Shown here: in pieces, positions 52,577-61,072 of the stretch
How positions within the stretch are numbered: the stretch's first letter is position 1
Layout: every line of letters begins with the position of its first letter
Assembly: GCA_900314715.1 (NCBI GenBank)
Contig: OMWI01000017.1
Span: 62,001 to 126,000 of the forward strand
DNA: 64,000 nt
DNA from: an uncultured Prevotellaceae bacterium
GTDB taxonomy: Bacteria; Bacteroidota; Bacteroidia; Bacteroidales; Bacteroidaceae
Direction of reading: 5' to 3'
Notes under the pieces: generated by a model
Told to the model about the DNA's origin: nothing
Databases searched by the model: none
Seen by the model: only the letters and a program-made list of their open reading frames with translations
Translations under genes and position numbers: made by a program

Positions 52577-53716
52577 TTACAAATTTGGATATTCTGTTGT
52601 TTGAGACTTGATGGCCATTGTTTCCATTTCTATCAACCATCCAGGACGACACACCTTGGCATTAACGATAACCCACGGTTTGTTAGGGAAACGTTCTTCA
52701 TACAAGGAACGAATCGTTTCATAATCTGCTGGGTCACGCAAGTATACTATCATTTGCATGGCATCTTCATAAGTACAACCTGCCTCAGCAAGTAATGTTT
52801 CTACGTTTTCCCACATACGATGACATTGCGCCACCGCGTTTCCACGATGCATGATTTCACCCTTGTTGTTAATGCTGGCAGTACCAGAGATAAACACATG
52901 CCTACGATCTCCATAATCTATATATGTCCCTCTCTCGAAGCTAACACCATAGTCGCTTGTGCGGTTCAAGTGACTGGCAGCATAGAGATAATGCACTTGT
53001 TCTTTCTTGATGCCATGAACAGCGTATGCATCCATTTGTGATAATACTCTTGCTTCTGCTTGTCTTCCCCCAATACCTGTACTGGCAATGAAATGAGTCT
53101 TGTCAGTAAGGTTTTGAGTGATAAACACTTCGTTTCTGGCTTTCACAACCCCATGATAGTTTAGGTCTACGTCATTGACAAAAAACCATGTCCTCATGCA
53201 GTTGTCTGCCAAACTACACCCTTCTTTGATAAGTTGCATGATATAGTCGTTAAGAAGAATACGTGTCTGGCGTTCTGAATCTTTTGCCATATTGTTTGCA
53301 CTACCCAACCATAAGTGTTTATATGCCCCATGAGTTACTTCGTATAATCCAGAGGATAACGCCTTGTTTTGCACATTGGTTTGCAAATAAGCCCAAAGTG
53401 CAATTTTCGTTCCGTTGAGTGGAGCCTGTTGTATGATTGACAATGCGCAATCAGGACATTCCAACTCATAATTCATTAATTCATCGCTTTGGTTGGCAGC
53501 ATCACTCAAGAAATAGCGCTTGAAAACAGCTTGCGCGTTGTCAAGTTCTTGTGCCCTCAGTTGTGAGAGGGTATTGAAAAGCGTCCCTAATTGTTCTTGG
53601 AAAGAAAGCTTTGGAGTCGTTATCTGAATAATGACGTGAAACTCCTTCACTTCCGTTCCATTTTCGAAACTACTTATTTTGGCAATAGAATTGTCAAAAG
53701 CAATTATTTTGTTCAT
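52577..53716 (-). CDS. RidA/YjgF-fold protein, possibly chorismatase-like
   Basis: This 379-residue protein has a C-terminal RidA/YjgF fold (VFISGTASINNKGEIMHRG, AQCHRMWENVETLLAEAGCT, VIVNAKVCRPGWLIEMETMA) after a longer N-terminal half. In that half, NCMRTWFFVNDVDLNYHGVV and KARNEVF resemble the chorismate-hydrolysing FkbO/Hyg5/XanB2 branch of the superfamily, whose members are of similar size. Whether it acts on chorismate is uncertain; simple imine deaminase activity of small RidA proteins is less likely at this length. It lies 89 bp downstream of ccsBA on the same strand. Confidence 0.6.
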   Translation of the reverse strand: MNKIIAFDNSIAKISSFENGTEVKEFHVIIQITTPKLSFQEQLGTLFNTLSQLRAQELDNAQAVFKRYFLSDAANQSDELMNYELECPDCALSIIQQAPLNGTKIALWAYLQTNVQNKALSSGLYEVTHGAYKHLWLGSANNMAKDSERQTRILLNDYIMQLIKEGCSLADNCMRTWFFVNDVDLNYHGVVKARNEVFITQNLTDKTHFIASTGIGGRQAEARVLSQMDAYAVHGIKKEQVHYLYAASHLNRTSDYGVSFERGTYIDYGDRRHVFISGTASINNKGEIMHRGNAVAQCHRMWENVETLLAEAGCTYEDAMQMIVYLRDPADYETIRSLYEERFPNKPWVIVNAKVCRPGWLIEMETMAIKSQTTEYPNL

Positions 53717-53805
53717 CGTTTTTTTATTTGGTGCAAAATTAGGAAAAAAAACTCAATTAATGATAGATGTCTGCATAAAAGTGTTACTTAATGTTGTTTT
53801 TGCCA

Positions 53806-56031
53806 TTATGCATAACTATGCATTCCTCCCAAAACGTAGTTCACGCCGAAATATGTCATGAGAATCGTCAAGAATGCGAATACCATAAATGCATGAAATA
53901 CTCTCGGACGGTTGAATATGGGTAGTGATTGCGTGTGGACTGCTATGGCGTAAACCATAAACGTTATCAAAGCCCACGTTTCTTTTGGGTCCCAATTCCA
54001 ATATTGTCCCCATGATACGTTTGCCCAAATAGCACCGATAAAAACACCAAGTCCCATCGTCGTAATGGCTGGATAAAGCATGATTTTGCTCAATATTGCC
54101 AATTGCTCGGCACTCTTTTTCATGATTAGTCCCATGATTCCGCAAATGAAAGTAAGACTCAGCAAAGCGTAAGACATCATGATAACGCTCACGTGCAAAC
54201 TGAGCAAAGGACTGTTCAATACTGGCATTAAATGAGTGATTTGCGGGTCCATTTGGTTGATATGACTAACCAAAAGGAAAAATCCACTTGACAAGAAACA
54301 TGAAGTGATGAACAATGACGAAAGAGTCTCCGCAATGTTGCGAAACTTCATGTTTACAATCAACGATGTGAACATTACAAACCATGCGATAAACAACATT
54401 GTCTCATATCCATTACTCATAGGCAATGATGACTTGATTATCCATCTCAGAATGATGCATGTGGTAAGGGCTATGAAAGACAATGTCATGATGCAGATTT
54501 GCAATGTCTTGAATAACTTGTCCTTTTTTGTCGTTGCAGGATTCTTTCGGGTCATGCGATAAATGAGATAGATAAGACTTAATATGCCCATCGTTAAGTT
54601 GACCATGAAAAGAATCGTGGCAAACGACACCTTATTATATATATATTCGGCTTGTGTCTTTGTGTTGGTTGGAATAGAAGAACCGCCATTTTTCAATTGG
54701 AACGATTTTATTTCGCTCACTATAGATTGAAAATGGGTCATGTTATTTGTCTGAGTATCTTGATAGAGTTGGTCAAATACGGATGAAATGAACGAAGCAT
54801 TATCCGTGTTGACACCTTCTGGTAACTTTTGCGTAGGCGAAATCCATGTCGTAATGCCGTTGTGGGTGTTGGGAAACATTTTCAATAGCGTTCCCCTGCG
54901 TAGTTCCATTACCAACATCAATTTATCGTCTAATTGTTGGGCTTGCTTATGTAAGTTGTCATGATTCCCATTATAAAACTCTTGAAGATACGGACCTAAT
55001 TTATAGTTGCCAGTATATGCTTCAAAGAATGTGTTGACGGAAGCGTATTTGGAAATACCAAACTTACTTTTGATTTCTCCGCCTTTCACCTTGATGATTG
55101 GTTCCTTGCTCCATTCATCTCCCCAGAAGATGAATCCCAATAATACCTGTTCGGCTGAAAAGTCTTTATAGTGAGCTTTTCCATACATTTTCTTGGTGAA
55201 GTCAATGGCAAATGTTTGCATGGGACAAATCCTGTCATTGTGTAGGATGTTTAGTTGTCCAAATTCCTTGGCAATGTCTTTTGAAACGGTTGGTTGTGCT
55301 TGTAATATTGTGACAATGAATAGAAAGGAAACAAGAACGGTAGCCCTTTTCAACAAGGGAGATTTTAGTAATTTCCTGAATGTTCCATTCGGATCAATGA
55401 GCAACCAAATCAACGAGAAAAACAATAATCCATATCCGAGATAGGTAATGGGAATTCCCCAAGGGTCATCGTTGATGGACAAGATACTCCCGCGTCTGTC
55501 ATCATCAAATGCGTTTTGGTACATTCGAATGCCCTTATACGAATAGATGTTGTTCATCGACACAATACCATTAATCTGTTTTTCGCCATCTGTAATCGTG
55601 ATGTGTGAAATATAGTTGTTGGCGGCTTCCGTTCCTTCATGATAAGTTACCTCGAATTGATTGAGTTTCACGCTGAACGGCAAAGACTCTACCTTCATTC
55701 CGTTTTCGGTAGGTTGTCCGTAATATTGATTGGTGGTTTCTCCAATTCTCAGGTGAATGATTCCTTGATGTGAGAAATATCGGGTCAATAATGCACCTAA
55801 GAGAATGATTATGAGTGAGACATGGAGCAACAAGGTTGCCCAACGTTTCACTTTCCTCTTGAGAATCCAGGCTATTCCAAAAGCTACAAGCAATGCCCAT
55901 AACAACGAGAACCACCATGCACCATAAATGTTGGTAAGTGCATATTCTCGTCCTTCGCTATGTTCTATGAACGTTGCGGCGGCAAGTACGATGATGATGG
56001 CAATATAAAGGAAACTAATTATTCTTTTCAT
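53806..56031 (-). CDS. CcsBA-type cytochrome c maturation protein (ResB-CcsA fusion)
   Basis: This 741-residue polytopic membrane protein fuses a ResB/CcsB-like N-terminal half (about 1-220, with a large extracytoplasmic loop) to a CcsA half. The CcsA half has the tryptophan-rich WWD motif WGQYWNWDPKETW and external histidines. System II proteins export heme and attach it to CxxCH motifs in the periplasm. In this window only the protein at 56312-58087 carries CxxCH, so that is its likely client. It has its own promoter at 56060-56090. Confidence 0.9.
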   Translation of the reverse strand: MKRIISFLYIAIIIVLAAATFIEHSEGREYALTNIYGAWWFSLLWALLVAFGIAWILKRKVKRWATLLLHVSLIIILLGALLTRYFSHQGIIHLRIGETTNQYYGQPTENGMKVESLPFSVKLNQFEVTYHEGTEAANNYISHITITDGEKQINGIVSMNNIYSYKGIRMYQNAFDDDRRGSILSINDDPWGIPITYLGYGLLFFSLIWLLIDPNGTFRKLLKSPLLKRATVLVSFLFIVTILQAQPTVSKDIAKEFGQLNILHNDRICPMQTFAIDFTKKMYGKAHYKDFSAEQVLLGFIFWGDEWSKEPIIKVKGGEIKSKFGISKYASVNTFFEAYTGNYKLGPYLQEFYNGNHDNLHKQAQQLDDKLMLVMELRRGTLLKMFPNTHNGITTWISPTQKLPEGVNTDNASFISSVFDQLYQDTQTNNMTHFQSIVSEIKSFQLKNGGSSIPTNTKTQAEYIYNKVSFATILFMVNLTMGILSLIYLIYRMTRKNPATTKKDKLFKTLQICIMTLSFIALTTCIILRWIIKSSLPMSNGYETMLFIAWFVMFTSLIVNMKFRNIAETLSSLFITSCFLSSGFFLLVSHINQMDPQITHLMPVLNSPLLSLHVSVIMMSYALLSLTFICGIMGLIMKKSAEQLAILSKIMLYPAITTMGLGVFIGAIWANVSWGQYWNWDPKETWALITFMVYAIAVHTQSLPIFNRPRVFHAFMVFAFLTILMTYFGVNYVLGGMHSYA

Positions 56032-56059
56032 GAGTGTTTGTTGTTATGGTACCACGGTA

Positions 56060-56090
56060 CAAAGGTACGAATTAAGCTTGGATTGTCAAA
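56060..56090 (-). promoter_or_regulatory. Promoter of ccsBA
   Basis: On the minus strand TTTG (56087-56090), a 19-nt spacer and TACCTTTG (56060-56067) fit the consensus. The start codon is 28 bp downstream. The inverted-repeat element at 56113-56261 lies just upstream. Confidence 0.75.
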
Positions 56091-56112
56091 ATTTTGTTGC
56101 TTGTTTGATGTG

Positions 56113-56261
56113 AAAGAGGTTGTGTAAAAACCTTAGTTTCATTTCGTACATTGGCTTTGTATCTTTCGTACATGCATCATGTACCATTCGTACATCGGCC
56201 ATGTACGTTTCGTACATACATGATGTACCAAATTGAAACGGCCTTTTTACACAACCTCTTT
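56113..56261. repeat. 22-nt-period array, locus 5, inside an 18-bp inverted repeat
   Basis: The array starts at 56144, 56166, 56188 and 56210 (exact 22-nt step) with units TCGTACAT-N5-ATGTAC: GTACAT and ATGTAC are complementary in units 2-4, while unit 1 is degenerate. It is bounded by AAAGAGGTTGTGTAAAAA (56113-56130) and its perfect reverse complement at 56244-56261; a further GTTTCA/TGAAAC pair lies inside. It fills most of the gap between the di-heme oxidoreductase gene and ccsBA and could form a long hairpin when transcribed. Confidence 0.9.
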
Positions 56262-56311
56262 GATATGTTTCTTTATCGTTGTATGATATTTTCAAAAGTC
56301 ATAAAGTGTCT

Positions 56312-58087
56312 TTATATGGCTTCAATAAACTTCACTACAGCATCACGGTCTTTCTTTGGCAAGTTGTAGAACTTCTCCGTTGAGACGTATGCATCTGATT
56401 TCTTGGAATATCCATGCCACATGATAGCCTCAATAACGGTACGTGCACGCGTGTCGTGCAAACGATCATCGGCTCCAGTTAACATACGGCTCAAGCCACG
56501 ACCCCATAATGGAGTGGTACGACACCATCCCGTGCGAATGTCGTTAATCATGAACAAGCGGTGCTGAACCATATCAGTATATGGCCAAATGGTTTGATGT
56601 GGGAATTTGGGTAGTAATTTGGTGTAATCCCCGTCTTTGGCTAATCCGTTTGCATCAGCATAGGCTTTTACGCTTGCGTCTACCCACATATTGTCGTTTC
56701 CAGTCTTCCATGAAGGACGATGACATTGTGCACAACCTAATTGTGTGAATAGTTCCTTTCCGCGTTGAACGTCTGCATCGTTCAGGTTTCGAGCGGCTGG
56801 AACGGCCAAACCACGGTGCCAAACCATGAATTGGTAATATTGCTTGTCGGTCATTTCCTCCTTTTTATTGTAGGGAGCTCCTTGGAAAAGATACTTGTCG
56901 AAAGTCTCTTTCTTTGCTATAGACGAGCAACTGAGTATTTCGTTCACGCGATTGGATATTCCCTCGTTGGTTCCGTCTGCATAGTAGGGGTGGAGAATGC
57001 TGGATTCAGAAGCACCATGTTCCTTGATGTAACTGATAACTTCTTCGTCTTCACTTTGTGCCTTTGCCCATGCAGGAGTAGTATAAAGCCAATGACGGTC
57101 TGAACGAGTGACATTGGTAATGTTCCAAATGGCATTGGCACCAGCACCGTCTTGCAATGAACCACGCGTCATAGCGTATGTGAAACGCTTCAATGGTCCA
57201 CGACTACCATGAAAAGAACCCGTGTTGTTATAAGGAGCAGAGTAGTAGGCACTGGCCTTGAATGTTCCTGCTTCCTTATCCCACATGGCGGGATTCAATT
57301 CTACGTATTTAGACTCAGCGGCCCATTGCTTCTCGATTTCCTCGTCGTCAAGTGCGTCAAGCAAACCAGTTCCGTAAACACCGATAGTAGATTCCAGACG
57401 AACATCATAGTTCACGGGCTTTGGATTAGTGTTGAATGCTGATTGTGGAATACGTACTTCAGGATAGATAAGAGAGTATGCTTCGCCATCGGGGAACTTC
57501 ATGGGAAGTCCACTTTCCATTGCCGTAACGTTAACCCAATCGATTTGGATTTGGTTCTCGTCGATTGGAGCCTTGAATGGAGTCATGGCTTTTGTCTGAG
57601 GCATTCCCGTTACTTCGGAGATGTAACTGTTGTTGTCGGGATGGTAAATGACGAGCAGATAACCATTGCCTACGGTGTTTGCACGATATTCCGTTTGTCT
57701 CTTTCCATGTCCGTAAGCAGGGTGACAAGCGATACAACTACTACGTACCCAAGCAGGACCAAGTCCCTTTCTCGGTTCTTGTTCAAGTGTGTAAATGTGT
57801 TCGAAGAAATCTTCACCAACGTTGAAGTCCTCTTCCATCCCCGCAATATTCTCTACGGCAGGTGCGGGAGATGAATAACTCACGTCTTCGGTCGTTCCCA
57901 ACAATCCGCCAGGATACCATTCTTCTGCGGAGAAATTACCAACCGCCTTTCCAAAAGTGTTTTCGCTGGGATTAAGAGGTCCAAGGTCAGGCACGTCATT
58001 TTCATTGTTGCTATCAGAGCAAGCCGTCAATAACGGCATTGACATGAGTGCCATGAAAGCAAGGGTAGAAATTTTATTAAGCTTCAT
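56312..58087 (-). CDS. Di-heme oxidoreductase lipoprotein (DUF1111/COG3488 type)
   Basis: This 591-residue lipoprotein (lipobox LLTACS, residues 19-24) has two heme c sites: CIACH at 118-122 and CAQCH at 452-456. The C-terminal region reads CRTTPLWGRGLSRML, then LHDTRARTVIEAIMWHG, which matches the MauG/cytochrome-c-peroxidase-related di-heme oxidoreductases of DUF1111. Such proteins are often encoded beside imelysin-like iron-binding lipoproteins, as here. It probably takes part in periplasmic redox, perhaps oxidising ferrous iron or thiols for uptake. The gene lies downstream of imelysin with a hairpin between. Confidence 0.9.
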   Translation of the reverse strand: MKLNKISTLAFMALMSMPLLTACSDSNNENDVPDLGPLNPSENTFGKAVGNFSAEEWYPGGLLGTTEDVSYSSPAPAVENIAGMEEDFNVGEDFFEHIYTLEQEPRKGLGPAWVRSSCIACHPAYGHGKRQTEYRANTVGNGYLLVIYHPDNNSYISEVTGMPQTKAMTPFKAPIDENQIQIDWVNVTAMESGLPMKFPDGEAYSLIYPEVRIPQSAFNTNPKPVNYDVRLESTIGVYGTGLLDALDDEEIEKQWAAESKYVELNPAMWDKEAGTFKASAYYSAPYNNTGSFHGSRGPLKRFTYAMTRGSLQDGAGANAIWNITNVTRSDRHWLYTTPAWAKAQSEDEEVISYIKEHGASESSILHPYYADGTNEGISNRVNEILSCSSIAKKETFDKYLFQGAPYNKKEEMTDKQYYQFMVWHRGLAVPAARNLNDADVQRGKELFTQLGCAQCHRPSWKTGNDNMWVDASVKAYADANGLAKDGDYTKLLPKFPHQTIWPYTDMVQHRLFMINDIRTGWCRTTPLWGRGLSRMLTGADDRLHDTRARTVIEAIMWHGYSKKSDAYVSTEKFYNLPKKDRDAVVKFIEAI

Positions 58088-58122
58088 AATGTTATTGTTA
58101 TGTGTAAAATTTAACCAATCAA

Positions 58123-58150
58123 GCGTCTTGCCGAATGAACGGCAAGACGC
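58123..58150 (-). terminator. Intercistronic hairpin between imelysin and di-heme oxidoreductase genes
   Basis: GCGTCTTGCC and GGCAAGACGC form a perfect 10-bp stem over 8 nt. No U-run follows on the minus strand, so it more likely tunes expression or stabilises mRNA than stops transcription fully. Confidence 0.55.
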
Positions 58151-58177
58151 ATAAATATAATATGTTAGAAGATTCGT

Positions 58178-59449
58178 TTATTCTCCGGATGTTGAATCCC
58201 AATTGGTAGGATCATCAAAGTCCTTGTTCCAAATCACGCTACAATACTTCACGAATGGTGCAGGCATGTTTCCAATGGCGTTGATGGCATTGGTGAAAGC
58301 ATTCACCACGGCCGTATTCAACGTAGGATTTACACTTGAGAAGAAGTTGTTGAAGCTGATGCTGGCAGCATTTCCGTCTGTACTTCCATACCATACGTTA
58401 CGGATAGAACGAATGTTGTCTTGGAAGTCGGTAATCGAATTGTAGCTGTAAGGAGACTCTACGTAGGCGATGTCGCCGTTTTGGAATGGATTCAGAATCT
58501 TCGCACTTCCAACTTCGTTGGCAATAGCTAAACAAGAACCTTCGTTGTTTGACAATACTTGAGAGATAGCTGCTTGAATGTTCGGGAACGTACTGTTCTT
58601 TCCGCTTACGCCAGCGTTGATGAGATTGTCACCGTATGAAAGACCTTTTTCCGTTACATAATCAAGACCTGCTTTTTCTACTACGGAAACGCGGTTGGCA
58701 TTGGCAGAAGTCTTTCCTTCCCAAGCTACTTGCAATTGGAAACAACGCTCCTTCAATAGTTTACATACTTGCTGGGCATATTTCAATTCGTCTGCACCAC
58801 TCACACCCTCGAAGTTCTTATAGGTATCGTTTCCTTGTAATTCGGCAACCTTACGGTTTTGTCCGTTGCGGAAGAGAATGAATTCCAAAGCGTGGAAACC
58901 GAGGATAGATGATTCGTCTTCGATTTGTGCTTTCATACCGCCTTTGAAATAGTCGAGCAATTCCTTACGGTCTAAAGGCCAAGAGTCGATAGTTGGGTCG
59001 ATGCTAAAGTCAGAAGCGGCTCCCATCAAGAATGCCTCTGAACGCTCCCAATGTTGGCGAGCTTTCTTGAAATCGGTACATGCCTTGTCAATCTGAGCTT
59101 GTGTAATGGTACTTGTCGTCAATCCATTCAATGTCTTTTCCAAGTCTTCCACGTCGTTAGCCAAGTCTGTGTAAGTTGGAATAATGACGTTGTTAACCAC
59201 TCCTGTGAGGATATTTCTCAGGAATTTATCTTGGTCTGACGTCAATTGTGCCGTTCCAATGGCTGTGTTAGCTGCTTTCAATTGGGTAATCAGTAATTCG
59301 CATTTGCTGATGGCATCTTGACCATACATCTTGTTACTGTACTTGCTTGTGTCGCCGCTCTTGTTGTCATCATCATTGCTACTACAAGACGTAAATGTCA
59401 TTGCTCCCATGAGGAAGGCAACTGACAGAAGGAATAATTTTTTCATCAT
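58178..59449 (-). CDS. Imelysin-family iron-binding lipoprotein
   Basis: This 423-residue protein has a lipobox (MTFTSCS, about residue 16-22) and the imelysin (M75) GxHxxE motif in ILGFHALEFILFRNGQ. An all-helical core (about 45-250) and LDYVTEKGLSYGDNLINAGV fit the family. Imelysin-like proteins such as EfeO and IrpA bind periplasmic iron and take part in uptake; most lack peptidase activity. It starts 26 bp after the porin-like gene and precedes the di-heme oxidoreductase. Confidence 0.9.
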   Translation of the reverse strand: MMKKLFLLSVAFLMGAMTFTSCSSNDDDNKSGDTSKYSNKMYGQDAISKCELLITQLKAANTAIGTAQLTSDQDKFLRNILTGVVNNVIIPTYTDLANDVEDLEKTLNGLTTSTITQAQIDKACTDFKKARQHWERSEAFLMGAASDFSIDPTIDSWPLDRKELLDYFKGGMKAQIEDESSILGFHALEFILFRNGQNRKVAELQGNDTYKNFEGVSGADELKYAQQVCKLLKERCFQLQVAWEGKTSANANRVSVVEKAGLDYVTEKGLSYGDNLINAGVSGKNSTFPNIQAAISQVLSNNEGSCLAIANEVGSAKILNPFQNGDIAYVESPYSYNSITDFQDNIRSIRNVWYGSTDGNAASISFNNFFSSVNPTLNTAVVNAFTNAINAIGNMPAPFVKYCSVIWNKDFDDPTNWDSTSGE

Positions 59450-59475
59450 AGTTCTATTTTTGTTTGTTATTTAAA

Positions 59476-60882
59476 TTATATGTTTTTCTTTTTCAACTCG
59501 TTGATTTGTTCCTGCAATTGATTGATGCGGTCATTCAATTGTTGCACGTCGCTTTGCTCTTGTGCAACGATTGTCTTATGACCAAGGTCAAACCATCCTT
59601 CGTATGCTATACCGATGTTGATGGAAGGTTCGTTATTATAGAGTTTCTTCAGGAAACGATTCGAGTATTCGGCTTTCACCACAATTTGCTTGATAGGATA
59701 GTAGTTCACGCCAACTGCCATTCGTTTTACTTCCGTATAGCCATAATCTACGCCCTTTGTCTTGCTTGCGTATGGATTGTATTGTTCGTATCTGCCGAAA
59801 ACATACATTTTCTGTCCTTTTTTGTGAAGACTTTCTATTTGCGAGAACACATTATATCCAGCCTCGATACCTATTGCGTAGGCATTCTTGGAAACGAAAG
59901 CGGAGTGCTTGTAAGGCGATTTCGAATTCAAACGATTGTATACGTACTTGAGTTGGTCAGCATCACCCAAATAACCATAATCTGCCTGTCCGCGAACAAT
60001 CCAATTATAATTATTATAGGTGAAGTCAATGGCTCCAATCAAGACTTGTCCTTTATATTCTGCATCTACTCCATTGGCATTCAATGGATAACTGTTGCCG
60101 ATACTATGTCCGTAATAACCGCTCAAACCGATGCGAAGTCCTGGGATAGTGTAGTTGTCTAAGCGCAAGGAAACACCATATTTGTTGGCAACGTCAAACT
60201 CCAAGGGAGACTTATGTCCTTTGTGAATCCAACCAACATTGGTAAAATGGTCAGCATTCAATCCAGCCAAGAATTGCGCTTCATAACGGAAGTCTTTATG
60301 GCGCCCCCAAAAAGAAACACCCGTTTGGTGCCATGTGGAAGGCATAATGGTGTTTTCGCCTTCTGGTCGATAAACCGTGAAGAAATTAAGTGGTTCATGG
60401 TGAGCATTGTTCAATCCAACGGGAACCACAATATGTCCTGCACGGATATTTGCCCAATGGCCAAACGACTTCTGCAACCAAAATTGCTCCAATTCCACTT
60501 CACCGCCTTTTTCGGTCTCTTGTTCCCATTCACCGCCTTCTTCGTCTTCTTTCTCGTATGCGATTCCAGCACCACCGTGTTCAAACTCGATTTCCGTACC
60601 GAACGTCCAGCCTTTACCGAAATCATATCCTAAGTAAATCACGGCATGAGGAATGTCAAAACGACCATGACTGGGATCATTCTTGTGCTCTTCGGGTTGA
60701 CTATAACGACTCACGTGGTCGCTATAGAAATTGCGGCTCATCGCCACTTCACCATAACCGCCTACGCTGAGGCGATTGCTGCGATTCTTGTTCATCACAC
60801 TATCCATCGTACTTTCTTGCGCATTAGCTTGCAAGGCAAAGATGGTCATGATGAACGCTAAAATCATCTTCATATCTTTCAT
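59476..60882 (-). CDS. Outer-membrane porin-like protein
   Basis: I start at the ATG at 60882 (468 residues) since it opens a signal peptide (MKDMKMILAFIMTIFALQAN, then AQ) and lies after the -7 box at 60930. The body has the strand pattern of an outer-membrane barrel: LSVGGYGEVAMSR, FDIPHAVIYLGYDFGKGW and NIRAGHIVVPVGLNNAHHE resemble phosphate-selective-porin-type (OprO/P) proteins. A periplasmic coiled coil closes the protein (residues about 445-468, QLNDRINQLQEQINELKK). It is the first gene of the operon, so it may admit the iron or metal complex handled by the next genes. Confidence 0.75.
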   Translation of the reverse strand: MKDMKMILAFIMTIFALQANAQESTMDSVMNKNRSNRLSVGGYGEVAMSRNFYSDHVSRYSQPEEHKNDPSHGRFDIPHAVIYLGYDFGKGWTFGTEIEFEHGGAGIAYEKEDEEGGEWEQETEKGGEVELEQFWLQKSFGHWANIRAGHIVVPVGLNNAHHEPLNFFTVYRPEGENTIMPSTWHQTGVSFWGRHKDFRYEAQFLAGLNADHFTNVGWIHKGHKSPLEFDVANKYGVSLRLDNYTIPGLRIGLSGYYGHSIGNSYPLNANGVDAEYKGQVLIGAIDFTYNNYNWIVRGQADYGYLGDADQLKYVYNRLNSKSPYKHSAFVSKNAYAIGIEAGYNVFSQIESLHKKGQKMYVFGRYEQYNPYASKTKGVDYGYTEVKRMAVGVNYYPIKQIVVKAEYSNRFLKKLYNNEPSINIGIAYEGWFDLGHKTIVAQEQSDVQQLNDRINQLQEQINELKKKNI

Positions 60883-60929
60883 GTTTTTGGTTGTTGCTAA
60901 TACTTTTATTATGCTAAATTTTTCGAGTG

Positions 60930-61040
60930 CAAAGTTAAATCCTTCCACAAAATAATGCAATACCTAAAAATCATGGATTTAAATATCGAAAAATACCTAA
61001 AAATTGTTATTGTACAATTCGGTTTTTTTTTGTTATTTTG
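60930..61040. promoter_or_regulatory. Divergent promoter region with a 13-bp direct repeat
   Basis: For the porin operon, TAACTTTG is the -7 box on the minus strand (60930-60937). For the regulator, TTG (61010-61012), a 20-nt spacer and TTATTTTG (61033-61040). AATACCTAAAAAT occurs twice, at 60959-60971 and 60992-61004, same orientation, 33 bp apart (three helical turns). The first copy overlaps the expected -33 region of the porin promoter and the second abuts the -33 of the regulator promoter. It is a good operator candidate. Confidence 0.6.
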
Positions 61041-61072
61041 CATCACTAATATAATATAGGTATACGCGCGCG

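Noticed and set aside
58123-58150. Strong intrinsic terminator inside the iron operon
   Set aside because: The stem is perfect but no U-run follows on the transcribed strand, so full termination is unlikely.
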